A stretch of DNA of 64,000 bases from Halopenitus sp041821145 (GCF_041821145.1 NZ_JBGUBC010000004.1:124001-188000); one strand, 5' to 3'; shown: positions 41,678-50,790, counted from the stretch's first letter. The notes: generated from the sequence alone by a model not told the origin. Translations and numbers: made by a program.

Positions 41678-42774
41678 TCCGGAGGGACCTCCGAGACGAT
41701 CGCTTCGACGATCGGGTCCGCGCCGAAGCGAACCGGATCGGTCGTCGGAGCGTGGAGATCGTCGCCGAGAGCGGAGACGGCCTTGCGAGCACGGTCGTCG
41801 TCCTCGATGGTTCTCGTGTTGAGCGCGCCGGCGACGATCGAGCAGTCGTGGACGGCCGACCCGAGGGATTCGTAGAGATCGACGTACTCGTCGATCGGCG
41901 GGAGTTCGAAGCGCTCGTAGCCGTGGATGACGTCGCGGCCCGCCTCGTCACACAACACGAGCGCGTCGGGCATGGCTCCGTGGAGGATTCCACAGGTCAC
42001 CGGCGAGTAGGCGGGGTGGACGATGCTTCCTTGCCCTTCCACGACGAGAAGGTCGTGCTCGTCGCCGCGCTCCATGACCATCTCCTCAACGGCGCCGGCC
42101 GCGAAGTCGGCCACTACCCGGTCGATCGGATTCCCCCATCCCTCGATCAGAATCCCCGTCTGTCCGGTCGGGACGACCGCGGCATCGATCCCGCGCTCCC
42201 GGGCCACTTCGACGATCTCCATCGTCGTCGTCATCTTGCCGACCGAACAGTCGGTGCCGACGGTACAGACCACGGTCGCATCGACGTCGCCGGCCGCTCC
42301 GTCGGCGACGCCGATCCCTTCGTGCGGGTCGCGGACGTCGTACAGATCCACCCCGCTTTCGGCGGCGAGCCGGGCGAACTCCTCGTCGTCGTTCAGGAAG
42401 TAATGGAGTCCGGCCACGACGTCACAGCCGGCTTCGATGGCCGCACGGACGTCCGGCCGCCAGGACTCCTCGAAGCCGCCGCCGATGGGGGCGATCCCGA
42501 CGAGCAGCGCGTCGATCCCGCTGCCTCCGTCGCCTTTCCTCCCGTCTTCCCCGCTGGCCATCTCCAGTGCCTCCGGAAACGACTCCACGATCGGCGCGTC
42601 GTCGATTCTTGCCGCGTCGGTTTCGGTGAGGTGATCGTGGACCCGACTGCCGGCGGTCTCCCGATCGAGAACGGCGGCGACTTCCGTATCGCCGTACCGC
42701 ATCACTCCGATCGCGGTCTTGGCACGCTCCGGAAACCGTCCGTGGGCGAGAATGGCGATCCGTTCGTGTTTCAT
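41674..42774 (-). CDS. DUF1611 protein, DgcN-like N-acetyltransferase
   Basis: A protein of 366 residues of the DUF1611 family. It contains a Rossmann-like N-terminal region, and a P-loop-like central motif TVGTDCSVGKMTTTMEIVE. VPTGQTGILIEGWGNPIDRV and LLVVEGQGSIVHPAYSPVTCGILHGAMPDALVLCDEAGR follow (cited as shorter pieces GQTGILIEGWG and VEGQGSIVHPAYSPV). Bacterial DgcN acetylates D-glutamate before racemisation by DgcA, and the same two-gene order is present here. The ATG at 42774 (MKHERIAILAHGRFP) was chosen over an upstream codon. It is followed by the epimerase gene in an ATGA overlap. Confidence 0.87.
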   Translation of the reverse strand: MKHERIAILAHGRFPERAKTAIGVMRYGDTEVAAVLDRETAGSRVHDHLTETDAARIDDAPIVESFPEALEMASGEDGRKGDGGSGIDALLVGIAPIGGGFEESWRPDVRAAIEAGCDVVAGLHYFLNDDEEFARLAAESGVDLYDVRDPHEGIGVADGAAGDVDATVVCTVGTDCSVGKMTTTMEIVEVARERGIDAAVVPTGQTGILIEGWGNPIDRVVADFAAGAVEEMVMERGDEHDLLVVEGQGSIVHPAYSPVTCGILHGAMPDALVLCDEAGRDVIHGYERFELPPIDEYVDLYESLGSAVHDCSIVAGALNTRTIEDDDRARKAVSALGDDLHAPTTDPVRFGADPIVEAIVSEVPPE

Positions 42775-42849
42775 ATCGGAACACCGCAACCAATCCATAA
42801 AAAACGGAGGGGGCCGACCGGATCGCCCCGGCCGATCCTTCGACGACGG

Positions 42850-43521
42850 TTAATACAGGAGGTCGTCGTCGTTGGTGATCATGTACACTGCTCGCGCCGC
42901 GATGTTGACGGCATGATCGCCGACACGTTCGAGATCCCGGATCGTGAGAAGCAGTCGCGAAACGTCGCGCATGGTCGCCTGTACGTTCCCCTCGTCCAGT
43001 TCCTCCGTCTGGATCAGATCGCGAACGACGGCCTCGCTTGCGCTCTCACACAACTCGTCGACCTTGTCGTCCCTTTCTGCGACCTCGTAGCCGAGATCGG
43101 CGTTTTCGGTATGATACGCGTCCATCGATATTTCGAGCATATCCAAAGTCTCATCGCCGATCAGCTGAATGTCGACGTCGGGAAAGACCTCCTGATGGGC
43201 CTCGCCGGCGTACTCCCCGAGGTTCGTCGCCAGATCGGCGATCCGTTCGAGATCGGTGATGATCTTGAAGGAGGCGGCGATGAATCGGAGGTCGCCGGCG
43301 ACGGGCTGTTGGAGTGCAATGAGATCGATACAGTCCTGCTCCAACTCGAGGTACATCTCGTTGATCTCCGCGTCGCCGGTTATCACCTCCTCGCCCAGTT
43401 CCGCGTCCTGTTGTTCCAAGGCATCGAGCGCCATTCGCAGGCGCTCCGCAACGACCTCACTCATGTAGAGGACGTCGTCGCGCAGTTCGTCGAGTTGGGT
43501 CTGGTATTGCTTTCGTACCAT
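42850..43521 (-). CDS. phoU: Phosphate signalling protein PhoU
   Basis: A protein of 223 residues with two repeats of a three-helix PhoU domain. Each repeat has an E/DxxxD metal motif: DLERIADLATNLGEYA and DLERVGDHAVNIAARAVYM. PhoU modulates Pst transport and the phosphate sensor. It lies downstream of pstB on the same strand but 231 bases away. A TTTAAGTATCC box at about 43627-43637 suggests it also has its own promoter with a leader of about 85 bases. No pstS, pstC or pstA is nearby. Confidence 0.94.
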   Translation of the reverse strand: MVRKQYQTQLDELRDDVLYMSEVVAERLRMALDALEQQDAELGEEVITGDAEINEMYLELEQDCIDLIALQQPVAGDLRFIAASFKIITDLERIADLATNLGEYAGEAHQEVFPDVDIQLIGDETLDMLEISMDAYHTENADLGYEVAERDDKVDELCESASEAVVRDLIQTEELDEGNVQATMRDVSRLLLTIRDLERVGDHAVNIAARAVYMITNDDDLLY

Positions 43522-43752
43522 GGTTGGATCGGCCGTCCGGCCGCGAATGCGTCGTGTCGTGTTCGATGGGCGTCACGTCGTGTTCGATCGTCGCTCGTCT
43601 CTATCGCTTCCAGTCAAATCGGCGGGGATACTTAAACGTGGGTTCGCGTCACCGCTTCGAGGACGATCCGTTCTCCATCCGAGTCGAAACGATCCATGAT
43701 CGTCGAGTCAGTCGGTCGTTCGGCGGGCCGCTAGTCGGTCGTTCATCGTGGC

Positions 43753-44715
43753 TCACCCGAACTTGCCGGTGATGTAGTCCTCGACTCGCTGGTTCTCGGG
43801 ATTCTCGAAGATCCGGTTCGTATCGCCGAACTCGACGAGCTGGCCGCCGGTGAGAAACACGGCGGTCTTATCGGAGATCCGTGCCGCCTGCTGCATGTTG
43901 TGGGTCACGATGATCACCGTATACTCCTCGGAGAGGTCGGCGATCAGGTCCTCGACCTTCGCGGTCGCAACCGGATCGAGCGCCGAGGCCGGCTCGTCCA
44001 TCAGGACGACTTCCGGATCGGGGGCGATCGCCCGGGCGATACAGAGCCGCTGTTGTTGCCCTCCCGACAGATCGAGTCCGGAGCTATCGAGTTGGTGTTT
44101 CACCTCGTCCCACAGTGCGGCGTTCTTGAGTGCTTCCTCGACACGAGCATCCACGTCGCCGTCGTATCCCTGTATGTTTAGCCCGTAGGCGACGTTGTCG
44201 TGGATCGACTTCGGGAAGGGGTTCGGCTTCTGGAACACCATGCCGATCCGTCGGCGGAGCGCGACCGCGTCAACGTCCTCCTCGTATACGTCCTTGCCGC
44301 GGTATAGGAGACTCCCCTCGACACGCGCGGCGTCGATCATGTCGTTCATCCGGTTGATACACCTGAGGAACGTCGACTTTCCACAACCCGATGGACCGAT
44401 GATCGCCGTGACCTCCCGTTCGGGGATCCCCATCGTCACCGGCTGGAGTGCCTCCTCGTTGCCGTAGTGAACGGAGAGCCCTTCCGCGCGGATGACCGCG
44501 CGCGATTCGGGGATATCCTGGATCGATGGCGTGAGATCCATCGTGTCCCCGGGAGCCACGGACCCGTCATCCGTTCCGGAGCGATCCCCAACCGTAGATC
44601 CAGTCGTCGTCCCCGTGGTCGAAATGGGATCGGCTTTCGAGCCGTTGATCCTGTCGCCCTTGTCGGATTCGCTCTCGTCGGACTCGGTGTCGTGAATGTG
44701 ATGACTGTCGCTCAT
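43753..44715 (-). CDS. pstB: Phosphate ABC transporter ATP-binding protein PstB
   Basis: A protein of 320 residues. After an acidic extension of about 70 residues, the ABC ATPase begins: Walker A GPSGCGKSTFLRCINRMND, Q-loop VFQKPNPFPKSIHDNVAYG, signature LSGGQQQRLCIARAIA, and Walker B VVLMDEPASALDPVATAK. The spacing matches PstB, which energises phosphate uptake together with PstA and PstC. Its permease and binding-protein genes are not in this window. It is the first gene on its strand, divergent from the AbrB-PhoU gene at 45025, with a leader of about 100 bases. Confidence 0.95.
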   Translation of the reverse strand: MSDSHHIHDTESDESESDKGDRINGSKADPISTTGTTTGSTVGDRSGTDDGSVAPGDTMDLTPSIQDIPESRAVIRAEGLSVHYGNEEALQPVTMGIPEREVTAIIGPSGCGKSTFLRCINRMNDMIDAARVEGSLLYRGKDVYEEDVDAVALRRRIGMVFQKPNPFPKSIHDNVAYGLNIQGYDGDVDARVEEALKNAALWDEVKHQLDSSGLDLSGGQQQRLCIARAIAPDPEVVLMDEPASALDPVATAKVEDLIADLSEEYTVIIVTHNMQQAARISDKTAVFLTGGQLVEFGDTNRIFENPENQRVEDYITGKFG

Positions 44716-45024
44716 GGATGTTGGTTCACGCGGTGGCCCGCTCTCCGATCGTCGCGGCCGGCTGCGACCCGCGGGGTGACTGCCGATCGCGTCTCGACGC
44801 AGGACTCGTCTTCCTCCATCGATTGATACACGGTCCCCGTGCCCATAAATATTCTACTATAACGACTATATATCTCTATGTTTGTGAACGTCTACTCCCG
44901 TAGATATGACGGGGAATGGCCAACAGATACTGGATATTCGTCGTTCTCCCCGCCGATATCTGCGGATCTGCTCGCTAAATATATACTCAGACAACTTTAT
45001 AAATAGTCTCGATAACGATCGGGT
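44716..45024. promoter_or_regulatory. A/T-rich divergent promoter region, pstB and AbrB-PhoU regulator
   Basis: This 309-base gap contains several TATA-like elements. CTTTATAAATAG at about 44995-45006 lies 25 bases before the ATG at 45025. On the other strand ATATTTATG at about 44846-44854 would start a pstB transcript near 44822 with a leader of about 107 bases. Further ATATAT tracts lie between. No gene is evident. Confidence 0.65.
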
Positions 45025-46029
45025 ATGGAGACTCGAAAGGTCCAGGTCACGGGCGGATCAACGTATACGGTCTCGATTCCCAAGACGTGGGCGAACGAAA
45101 ACGACGTCGAGGCAGGCAGTGAAGTCGAGTTCTATCCCGACGGCGACTCGTTGCTACTCACGCCGAGCTCCGTGACCGAGCGGACCGAGGGCACGCTCGA
45201 CATCACCGATCTGGAGGCACGCGAACTCACACGCGCGGTGATGACGATGTACGTGAGCGGGTTCGACGTCATCGCTCTGGAGGGGTCACAGATCACGACC
45301 GAACAGCGCTCGACCATCCGGGAGGCCACACAGAGTCTCGTCGGTCTCGAGGTCTTAGAGGAGACGCGCGACCGGGTCGTGGTTCGTGACCTCCTCGACT
45401 CCTCGGAGCTTTCGATCCACAACGCAGTCACGCGGATGCGGCTCATCTCGACGTCGATGCTCGAGGATGCGCTCTCGGCGCTCCACGATCTCGACGACGA
45501 TCTCGCACGCGACGTCATTCAGCGTGATGACGACCTCGATCGTCTCTGGATGGTTGTCTCCCGGATCTTCCGGGCGACGCTTCGAACCCCGAAGGCGGCC
45601 GAGGAACTCGGACTCCCCCGGGAGGTCTGTTTCGATTACCACTCCAGCGCGCGCCAACTCGAGCGGATCGGCGATCACGCGACGAAAATCGCCCATCTCA
45701 CGCTCAACATCGAGGATCCGCTCCCGGAGGAGGTCTTGGACGCGATCGACGACCTCCACGAGGACGCCGAGGACGTCATCGACACCGCGATGGATGCCCT
45801 CTTTGAATCCGACAGCGATGTCGCGACCCGGATGGCCAACGACGCACGGGAGAACGTCCGTGACATCGACGATCGGGTTCGCGAGATCGACGAACTGCTC
45901 CGTGGTCTGGATCCGACGCGGGCACAACTGCTCGGGCTCGTCGTCGACTCCGTGCTCCGGAGCGCCGATTACGGGGGCAACGTCGCAGAGACCGCTCTCC
46001 AGAAGGCCGCGCCCACACCGACGCCCTGA
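45025..46029 (+). CDS. AbrB-domain PhoU-type phosphate regulator
   Basis: A protein of 334 residues. The first 45 residues are a SpoVT/AbrB DNA-binding domain (RKVQVTGGSTYTVSIPKTWAN, AGSEVEFYPDGDSLLLTP). The remainder contains two PhoU-type helical bundles with QLERIGDHATKIAHLTLNI and ADYGGNVAETALQKA. It joins a DNA-binding domain to a PhoU core, as in haloarchaeal phosphate uptake regulators, and probably controls the adjacent pstB. It is divergent from pstB and has its own strong TATA box. Confidence 0.9.
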   Translation: METRKVQVTGGSTYTVSIPKTWANENDVEAGSEVEFYPDGDSLLLTPSSVTERTEGTLDITDLEARELTRAVMTMYVSGFDVIALEGSQITTEQRSTIREATQSLVGLEVLEETRDRVVVRDLLDSSELSIHNAVTRMRLISTSMLEDALSALHDLDDDLARDVIQRDDDLDRLWMVVSRIFRATLRTPKAAEELGLPREVCFDYHSSARQLERIGDHATKIAHLTLNIEDPLPEEVLDAIDDLHEDAEDVIDTAMDALFESDSDVATRMANDARENVRDIDDRVREIDELLRGLDPTRAQLLGLVVDSVLRSADYGGNVAETALQKAAPTPTP

Positions 46030-46141
46030 GAGGCGATCCGGTCGAGATCGACGGCGGACTCGGTGCGACTGGCGATCGGACACCACGGATGACACTCGAA
46101 CGAAAGACCGTTCCGGCTCGCCCTCGAACGATCGCTAACCG

Positions 46142-46387
46142 ATGGGATTCGTGAACGAACTCGTGGACGACGTCGTTGGACTCGTTCGGGACCCGACCGA
46201 CGAACAGAAGGCCATCGTGGCCGCGATTCTGACGATCATCGTGGTCGACCGATACGCGTGGTACCACGACATCCCGTTCGTCGTGCAGTCGACGGCCGCG
46301 GTCGGTGCCGGCTTCATCGTCTTCTTCATCGTTAGCTATCTGTTAACTGGCCATCCGGTTCCGCCCGATTCGGACGACGAGGAGTGA
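46142..46387 (+). CDS. Small membrane protein
   Basis: A protein of 81 residues with two membrane spans, AIVAAILTIIVVDRYAWY (about 23-40) and AAVGAGFIVFFIVSYLLTG (about 52-70), and an acidic C-terminus. It lies between the phosphate regulator and aIF5A. I do not recognise a family, and no clear TATA box is seen upstream. Confidence 0.65.
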   Translation: MGFVNELVDDVVGLVRDPTDEQKAIVAAILTIIVVDRYAWYHDIPFVVQSTAAVGAGFIVFFIVSYLLTGHPVPPDSDDEE

Positions 46388-46499
46388 ATTACGGAAAATC
46401 GCGCGGACGGTTCGATCGATTGGGCCAACGAAGCGTGCGTTTCGAGCGCCTTCGGCGCGTTCCAAACCGTTTATACCCGCTGCGTGGAAATCCAGGAGT

Positions 46500-46877
46500 A
46501 TGCCGAGAGAGCAAAAGCAGGTTCGTGAACTGCAGGAGGGCAGCTACGTGATGATGGACGGCGTCCCGTGTAAGATCAACCACTACAGCACCGCCAAACC
46601 CGGCAAACACGGCAGCGCCAAGGCCCGGATCGAGGGGAAGGGCGTCTTCGACGACAGAAAGCGGTCGCTCTCCCAGCCAGTCGACGCGAAGGTGTGGGTC
46701 CCGATAATCGAACGCAAACAGGGGCAGGTCGTTTCCGTCTCCGGCAACGACGCCCAGGTGATGGATCTCGACACCTACGAGACGTTCACGATGCGTATTC
46801 CCGAGGACGAGGATCTGAGCTCCGACGACGAGATCGAATACCTCGAGTACGAAGGACAACGCAAGATCGTCGGATAA
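46500..46877 (+). CDS. Translation initiation factor aIF5A
   Basis: A protein of 125 residues with the full IF5A fold. MPREQKQVRELQEGSYVMMDG opens it and the hypusine-type loop TAKPGKHGSAK places the modified Lys at residue 36. The C-terminal OB fold is VSGNDAQVMDLDTYETFTM. Haloarchaeal aIF5A promotes elongation after deoxyhypusine modification. GTTTATACCC about 28 bases upstream supports a leaderless start at 46500. The next gene, agmatinase-like, begins 6 bases after the stop. Confidence 0.96.
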   Translation: MPREQKQVRELQEGSYVMMDGVPCKINHYSTAKPGKHGSAKARIEGKGVFDDRKRSLSQPVDAKVWVPIIERKQGQVVSVSGNDAQVMDLDTYETFTMRIPEDEDLSSDDEIEYLEYEGQRKIVG

Positions 46878-46882
46878 TCGAG

Positions 46883-47704
46883 ATGTTCCCCGGAGCGACG
46901 ACCGATCGCGAGGCTGCCTCCTACGTGGTCGTCGGCGCTCCGCTCGACGCCACGACCACCTTTCAGCCGGGTGCCCGGTTCGGACCGGACCGGATCCGGC
47001 GCTTCTCGGAGACCTACGACGACTACGATCACAGAACGGCCAGTCACTTCACCGATCTCGGCGTCCACGACGCCGGCGACGTGCATCCCTGGGACGACGT
47101 CCGCGAGTACCTCGATCATCTCGCTGCGGAGCTTCGAAGCGTCGTTTTCGACGACGCCGTTCCCGTGACGATCGGCGGCGAACACACCGTGACCTACGCC
47201 GGGATCGAGGCGGTCGATCCCGATGTCCTCGTCGTCCTTGACGCACACCTCGATCTCCGGGAGTCCTACGGCGGGAATCCCTGGAACCACGCCTGTGTCA
47301 CACGCAGGGCCCTCGACGTCGTCGATCACGCCTACGTGATCGGGGCACGAACGGGCTCCCCCGAGGAGTGGGAGCGCTCGGAGGCCGAGGACGTCACGGT
47401 CGTTCCGCCGGCCGACGCCGATGAGTGGGCGCGTTCGATCCATGACCGCGACGCGTTCGGGGACGACTCGGTGTACCTGTCGGTCGACATTGACGGTGCG
47501 GACCCGGCGTACGCCCCCGGAACCGGAACCATGGAACCGTTCGGCCTCTCCGCACGGGTGATGCGCGAGATCGTCCAGGGCGTGGCTCCTCACGCCGTGG
47601 GATTCGATGTCGTCGAGGTGAACGACCGCGATGACGGTCAGGCTGCGGCTCTGGGCGGCAAGCTCCTCCGCGAGTTCGTGTACGCGAACGCGGCGGATCG
47701 GTGA
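46883..47704 (+). CDS. Agmatinase-family ureohydrolase
   Basis: A protein of 273 residues of the ureohydrolase family. Metal-binding motifs are present: GGEHTVTYAG, VVLDAHLDLRESYGGN and SVDIDGADPAYAPGTGT. In Haloferax, an agmatinase-like enzyme encoded next to aIF5A has been proposed to turn agmatinylated aIF5A into deoxyhypusinated aIF5A, and the pair has the same arrangement here (6-base gap, same strand). The classical role is hydrolysis of agmatine to putrescine and urea. Which substrate applies cannot be decided from sequence. Confidence 0.9.
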   Translation: MFPGATTDREAASYVVVGAPLDATTTFQPGARFGPDRIRRFSETYDDYDHRTASHFTDLGVHDAGDVHPWDDVREYLDHLAAELRSVVFDDAVPVTIGGEHTVTYAGIEAVDPDVLVVLDAHLDLRESYGGNPWNHACVTRRALDVVDHAYVIGARTGSPEEWERSEAEDVTVVPPADADEWARSIHDRDAFGDDSVYLSVDIDGADPAYAPGTGTMEPFGLSARVMREIVQGVAPHAVGFDVVEVNDRDDGQAAALGGKLLREFVYANAADR

Positions 47705-47751
47705 CGTTCAGGAAGGCCGACGCCGGACGATTCTACGGAATACGACGTGGC

Positions 47752-48585
47752 TCACTGTTCCGGTGCGGGCGGCATCCGGCGTTTGTGCGCGCTCGATTCG
47801 TGGAGATCGACGACTGCGTCGATCTGTTCGGGCTCGACGTCGAATTCTCGAACCGTCGCCGCCTTCGAGAGCGGGCCGTGGACGTGGACGGCGAGGATCG
47901 CATCCAGGGTGTCGTAGTCGACGCCCATCTCCCCCTCGTCGGTCTGGCCGGTCCACATTCCGGCGGTCGGCGTCTGCATCACCAGATCGTGGGGAACCCC
48001 GACGTGGGCGGCCAACTGACGAACCTGCATCTTGTACAGGTTCCCGATCGGATTGCAGTCGACCGCCTGATCGCCATATTTCGTAAAGTAGCCGGTCGCT
48101 GCCTCCGATCGGTTCCCCGTTCCGAGCACGATTCGATCCTCGGCGTTCGCGATGAAGTAGTTGAGCACGGCTCGCGTACGGACGTAGACGTTCCCTTTCG
48201 CCGTGATGTCCTCGGCGGCCTCGGGATAGCGATCGAAGATCGTCTCGGCGATCGGATCGATCTCCACGATATCATAGTCGATGTTCAACTCCTCAGCAAC
48301 GCGTTCGGCGTCGCTCATGGTCTCCGGATCGTTGACCGAGGCAGGCATCGTGATCCCGTGCAGGCCGTCCTCGCCGAGCGCCTCGACCGCGAGGTACGCG
48401 GTGAGCGTCGAGTCGATCCCGCCGGAAAGCCCCAAGACGGCCCCGTCGGCGCCGGCCATTTCGATCGTTTCCGCGATGAATGAGATGATTCGATCGCGAG
48501 TCGCCTCGAGTTCCGCCTCCGAGAATCGAAGATCGAGCGGTGGATCCTCGCTCAACAGCACGGATCCCTCCGAGTGGTGCGTCAT
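47752..48585 (-). CDS. nadE: NAD(+) synthetase, ammonia-dependent
   Basis: A protein of 277 residues. The P-loop motif GLSGGIDSTLTAYLAVEAL near residue 53 and the downstream VLGTGNRSEAATGYFTKYGD are diagnostic of NadE. There is no glutaminase domain, so ammonia is the nitrogen source. It amidates nicotinic acid adenine dinucleotide. It converges with the agmatinase gene, leaving 47 bases. Confidence 0.95.
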   Translation of the reverse strand: MTHHSEGSVLLSEDPPLDLRFSEAELEATRDRIISFIAETIEMAGADGAVLGLSGGIDSTLTAYLAVEALGEDGLHGITMPASVNDPETMSDAERVAEELNIDYDIVEIDPIAETIFDRYPEAAEDITAKGNVYVRTRAVLNYFIANAEDRIVLGTGNRSEAATGYFTKYGDQAVDCNPIGNLYKMQVRQLAAHVGVPHDLVMQTPTAGMWTGQTDEGEMGVDYDTLDAILAVHVHGPLSKAATVREFDVEPEQIDAVVDLHESSAHKRRMPPAPEQ

Positions 48586-48680
48586 CGCCTCCGCGTTGGT
48601 TCGCCGCCGCCTAATAGACTACCGATCGCGTGAAAACCTGAACGCACGTACGGTTTCCTCAGAGACGACGGTCGATCCGT

Positions 48681-49310
48681 TCAGGTGTCTCCGAGGTGCC
48701 CCTCCTCCTTGGCGAGCAGGAGCCCTTCAAGTGTCGCGTCGTTACAGGAGGGCCGTCTGGCGACCGAGAGCGCGTCGGTTGCACTCACCGCACGTGGTTC
48801 GAGGAACTCGTTGGAATCGAGTGTCCGTTCGACGGGGTCGAGTTCCTCGGCGAGGACGTATCCCCGGCGGTGCCGGAGCACGCCGGTCGAACACCACACC
48901 TCCTGGAGTAGGGTGGTACTCGAGGGGGCGAATCCGGTCTCCTCGGCGAGTTCGCGTTCGGCGGCTGCGGTGTAGGACTCGCCGGACTCGACGATCCCCG
49001 CCGGCAGTTCCAGTTGCGTCTGCCGGATCGTTGGACGGTATTGTTCGACGAACAGGACGTCGTCCTCGGCGATCGCAACGATCACCGTGGCTGGTGGAAG
49101 CTCCGCCCAGTAGTAGTCCTTCTCGGTGCCGTCGGGCTGTTCGACCCGGTCGTATCCGGCGGTGAGCCAGCCGGTCTCGTATTCGATCTCGACCTCACGG
49201 ACCGGCCACTCCGGTTCGCCCGGAAGCGAGTGGAGTCGGCCGTCCGCGAAGGCGTCGTGCTCCCGGAGGTCGGTGGCCGGTTCATGTGCGATCGGCCGAT
49301 CGTCGTTCAT
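48681..49310 (-). CDS. NUDIX hydrolase, ADP-ribose pyrophosphatase-like
   Basis: A protein of 209 residues. The Nudix box is GIVESGESYTAAAERELAEE, matching G-x5-E-x7-REL-x-EE. The flanking region (VEQYRPTIRQTQLELPAG and RHRRGYVLAEEL) fits ADP-ribose and nucleoside-diphosphate-sugar pyrophosphatases. Its ATG overlaps the stop of the upstream small membrane protein gene as ATGA, so the two form an operon. Confidence 0.9.
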   Translation of the reverse strand: MNDDRPIAHEPATDLREHDAFADGRLHSLPGEPEWPVREVEIEYETGWLTAGYDRVEQPDGTEKDYYWAELPPATVIVAIAEDDVLFVEQYRPTIRQTQLELPAGIVESGESYTAAAERELAEETGFAPSSTTLLQEVWCSTGVLRHRRGYVLAEELDPVERTLDSNEFLEPRAVSATDALSVARRPSCNDATLEGLLLAKEEGHLGDT

Positions 49311-49699
49311 GTGTCCTCCCTACTGACCTCGACGTAATAGCGTTCGCCCTCGTGGCTCACCAGCACTCGCCCGTCCTCGCGGACGGCCTCCGAACTCCGC
49401 TGACTGAGGGCATCAACCTCGTCGAACGGCGTGTGAGTGAACTGTTCTTTAATCCCGAACGGTCCCTTTCGGTAGCCCGCCGAGCGACCGTCATCGGCCT
49501 CGATCGCGGCCGTGAGATACGGATATCGCCGCTCGGTCACGCCCGTGACGTTGATCGCGGCTCCCTCGTCGGTCGTCGCCTCCGCAGTGAGGTGGTAGGG
49601 CTCGCCGGTACCGAGGTAACTCGGAAGCGCACCGAGCGCGAGCAACGCGATCGTGACGACCGCGATCGCGACGAGGAGGGTTCGCATGACGGGGCGCAT
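49307..49699 (-). CDS. Small membrane-anchored protein in operon with the NUDIX hydrolase
   Basis: A protein of 130 residues. One N-terminal hydrophobic helix (TLLVAIAVVTIALLALGALPS) is followed by a soluble, probably extracellular domain with beta character (YHLTAEATTDEGAAINVTG, VLVSHEGERYYVEVSRE). I do not recognise a family. A TATTC element about 25 bases upstream suits the ATG at 49699; an internal Met at 49687 is possible. Its TGA overlaps the NUDIX start. Confidence 0.75.
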   Translation of the reverse strand: MRPVMRTLLVAIAVVTIALLALGALPSYLGTGEPYHLTAEATTDEGAAINVTGVTERRYPYLTAAIEADDGRSAGYRKGPFGIKEQFTHTPFDEVDALSQRSSEAVREDGRVLVSHEGERYYVEVSREDT

Positions 49700-49800
49700 A
49701 TCTGCGGTAGATCCTCGCCGTGAATACGGGTTTCGGAGACGGTTCGGGCCCGGGATCGAGACCGCCGAGGGTTTTTGTCGATCGACCGCCGGTCTCCGAT

Positions 49801-50790
49801 ATGAACGGCCGGGTCGATCGCTCCGACCGGTTCGCCTCGGAGTTCGACTTCGAGCTGGCGCTTTGTGCCGCTCTCGAACGGGAGGACCGCGTCGTCTCCC
49901 GCCAGCTCGGCGGAGCGGTGGCGACTCCCGGTGCCCGGATCGTCGACGTTTGCGTGCTCGAACCCGGCTCCGGTTTCGATGCTCGGGCGTCGATCGCGGC
50001 CGATTCGATTCCGGCGGCCGCCATCGAGGCATCGGTCGGTCCTGGAACCGCCGTCCCGATAGCTGACGCGTTCGATCTCCCGCCCGATCGCGCCGCTTCC
50101 GTCGTGGATCGTGCCGTCGAGGCCGGCTATCTGGAACGCCAGCGACGGGGTGGTCGCGACCTGGTCCGTGCGACTGCACGGTATCCCGACGGCTGGTTCG
50201 ACCGGCTCGTCGCCATCGAGAACAAGCCGGATCTCGACCGGCCGGGCGATCTGCGCTCACAGCTCCGGTTCGACGTCGAACTCGGACTCTTCGAGGAGGT
50301 CTGGCTCGCGACTGCCTCCTACGTCACGCGAGCACACCTCAACCGGATCCCGGACGCGGTCGGTGTCCGTCGGGTCGATCCGGAGACTGGTGACCACCGG
50401 ATCGTCCGAGAGGCGACGGAACTCCGGGTCGAGGAGCCCGGAATCGAGATCGAGACTGAACATGGTCTCCGAACCGACGTCACGATCGTGTCGTCGTTAC
50501 AGAAGGAACGAAAGCTCCGCCGCATCGCCGAACGAGCATACGGACGGGGGTGGCGGCCGAAGCCTCCGGCGTGTGCACACGCGACCGCGACCGACGACGG
50601 CCGGCCGTACTGTGACCGATTCGAGCGCGTGATCGATCCGGGAACCGACTGCGGAGAGGGGTGTCACGCCCATCTGGTCGCGGATCCCCCCGAGATCGAT
50701 CAGGCGGCGCTCCGCGAGACGAACTCGGCCTGGGTTGGCGATCCGTCCGGCCATCGTCGTCGTCAGTCAGGACTCGATCGGTTTGAGTGA
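49801..50790 (+). CDS. DUF5787-family haloarchaeal protein
   Basis: A protein of 329 residues. The N-terminal FELALCAALEREDRVVSRQLGG, central IENKPDLDRPGDLRSQLRFDV and the Cys-containing C-terminal region (KPPACAHATATDD, GTDCGEGCHAHL) fit the DUF5787 family as I recall it. The IENKPD stretch recalls a restriction-like E-x-K core, so nuclease-like fold is possible but unproven. GGTTTTTGTC about 30 bases upstream supports the ATG at 49801; a GTG upstream would overlap the divergent promoter. Confidence 0.78.
   Translation: MNGRVDRSDRFASEFDFELALCAALEREDRVVSRQLGGAVATPGARIVDVCVLEPGSGFDARASIAADSIPAAAIEASVGPGTAVPIADAFDLPPDRAASVVDRAVEAGYLERQRRGGRDLVRATARYPDGWFDRLVAIENKPDLDRPGDLRSQLRFDVELGLFEEVWLATASYVTRAHLNRIPDAVGVRRVDPETGDHRIVREATELRVEEPGIEIETEHGLRTDVTIVSSLQKERKLRRIAERAYGRGWRPKPPACAHATATDDGRPYCDRFERVIDPGTDCGEGCHAHLVADPPEIDQAALRETNSAWVGDPSGHRRRQSGLDRFE

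Noticed and set aside
41752..43635. Long plus-strand reading frame opposite the DgcN-like and phoU genes
   Set aside because: It is a shadow in G+C-rich DNA: both genes on the minus strand have clear families, and this frame has no motifs.
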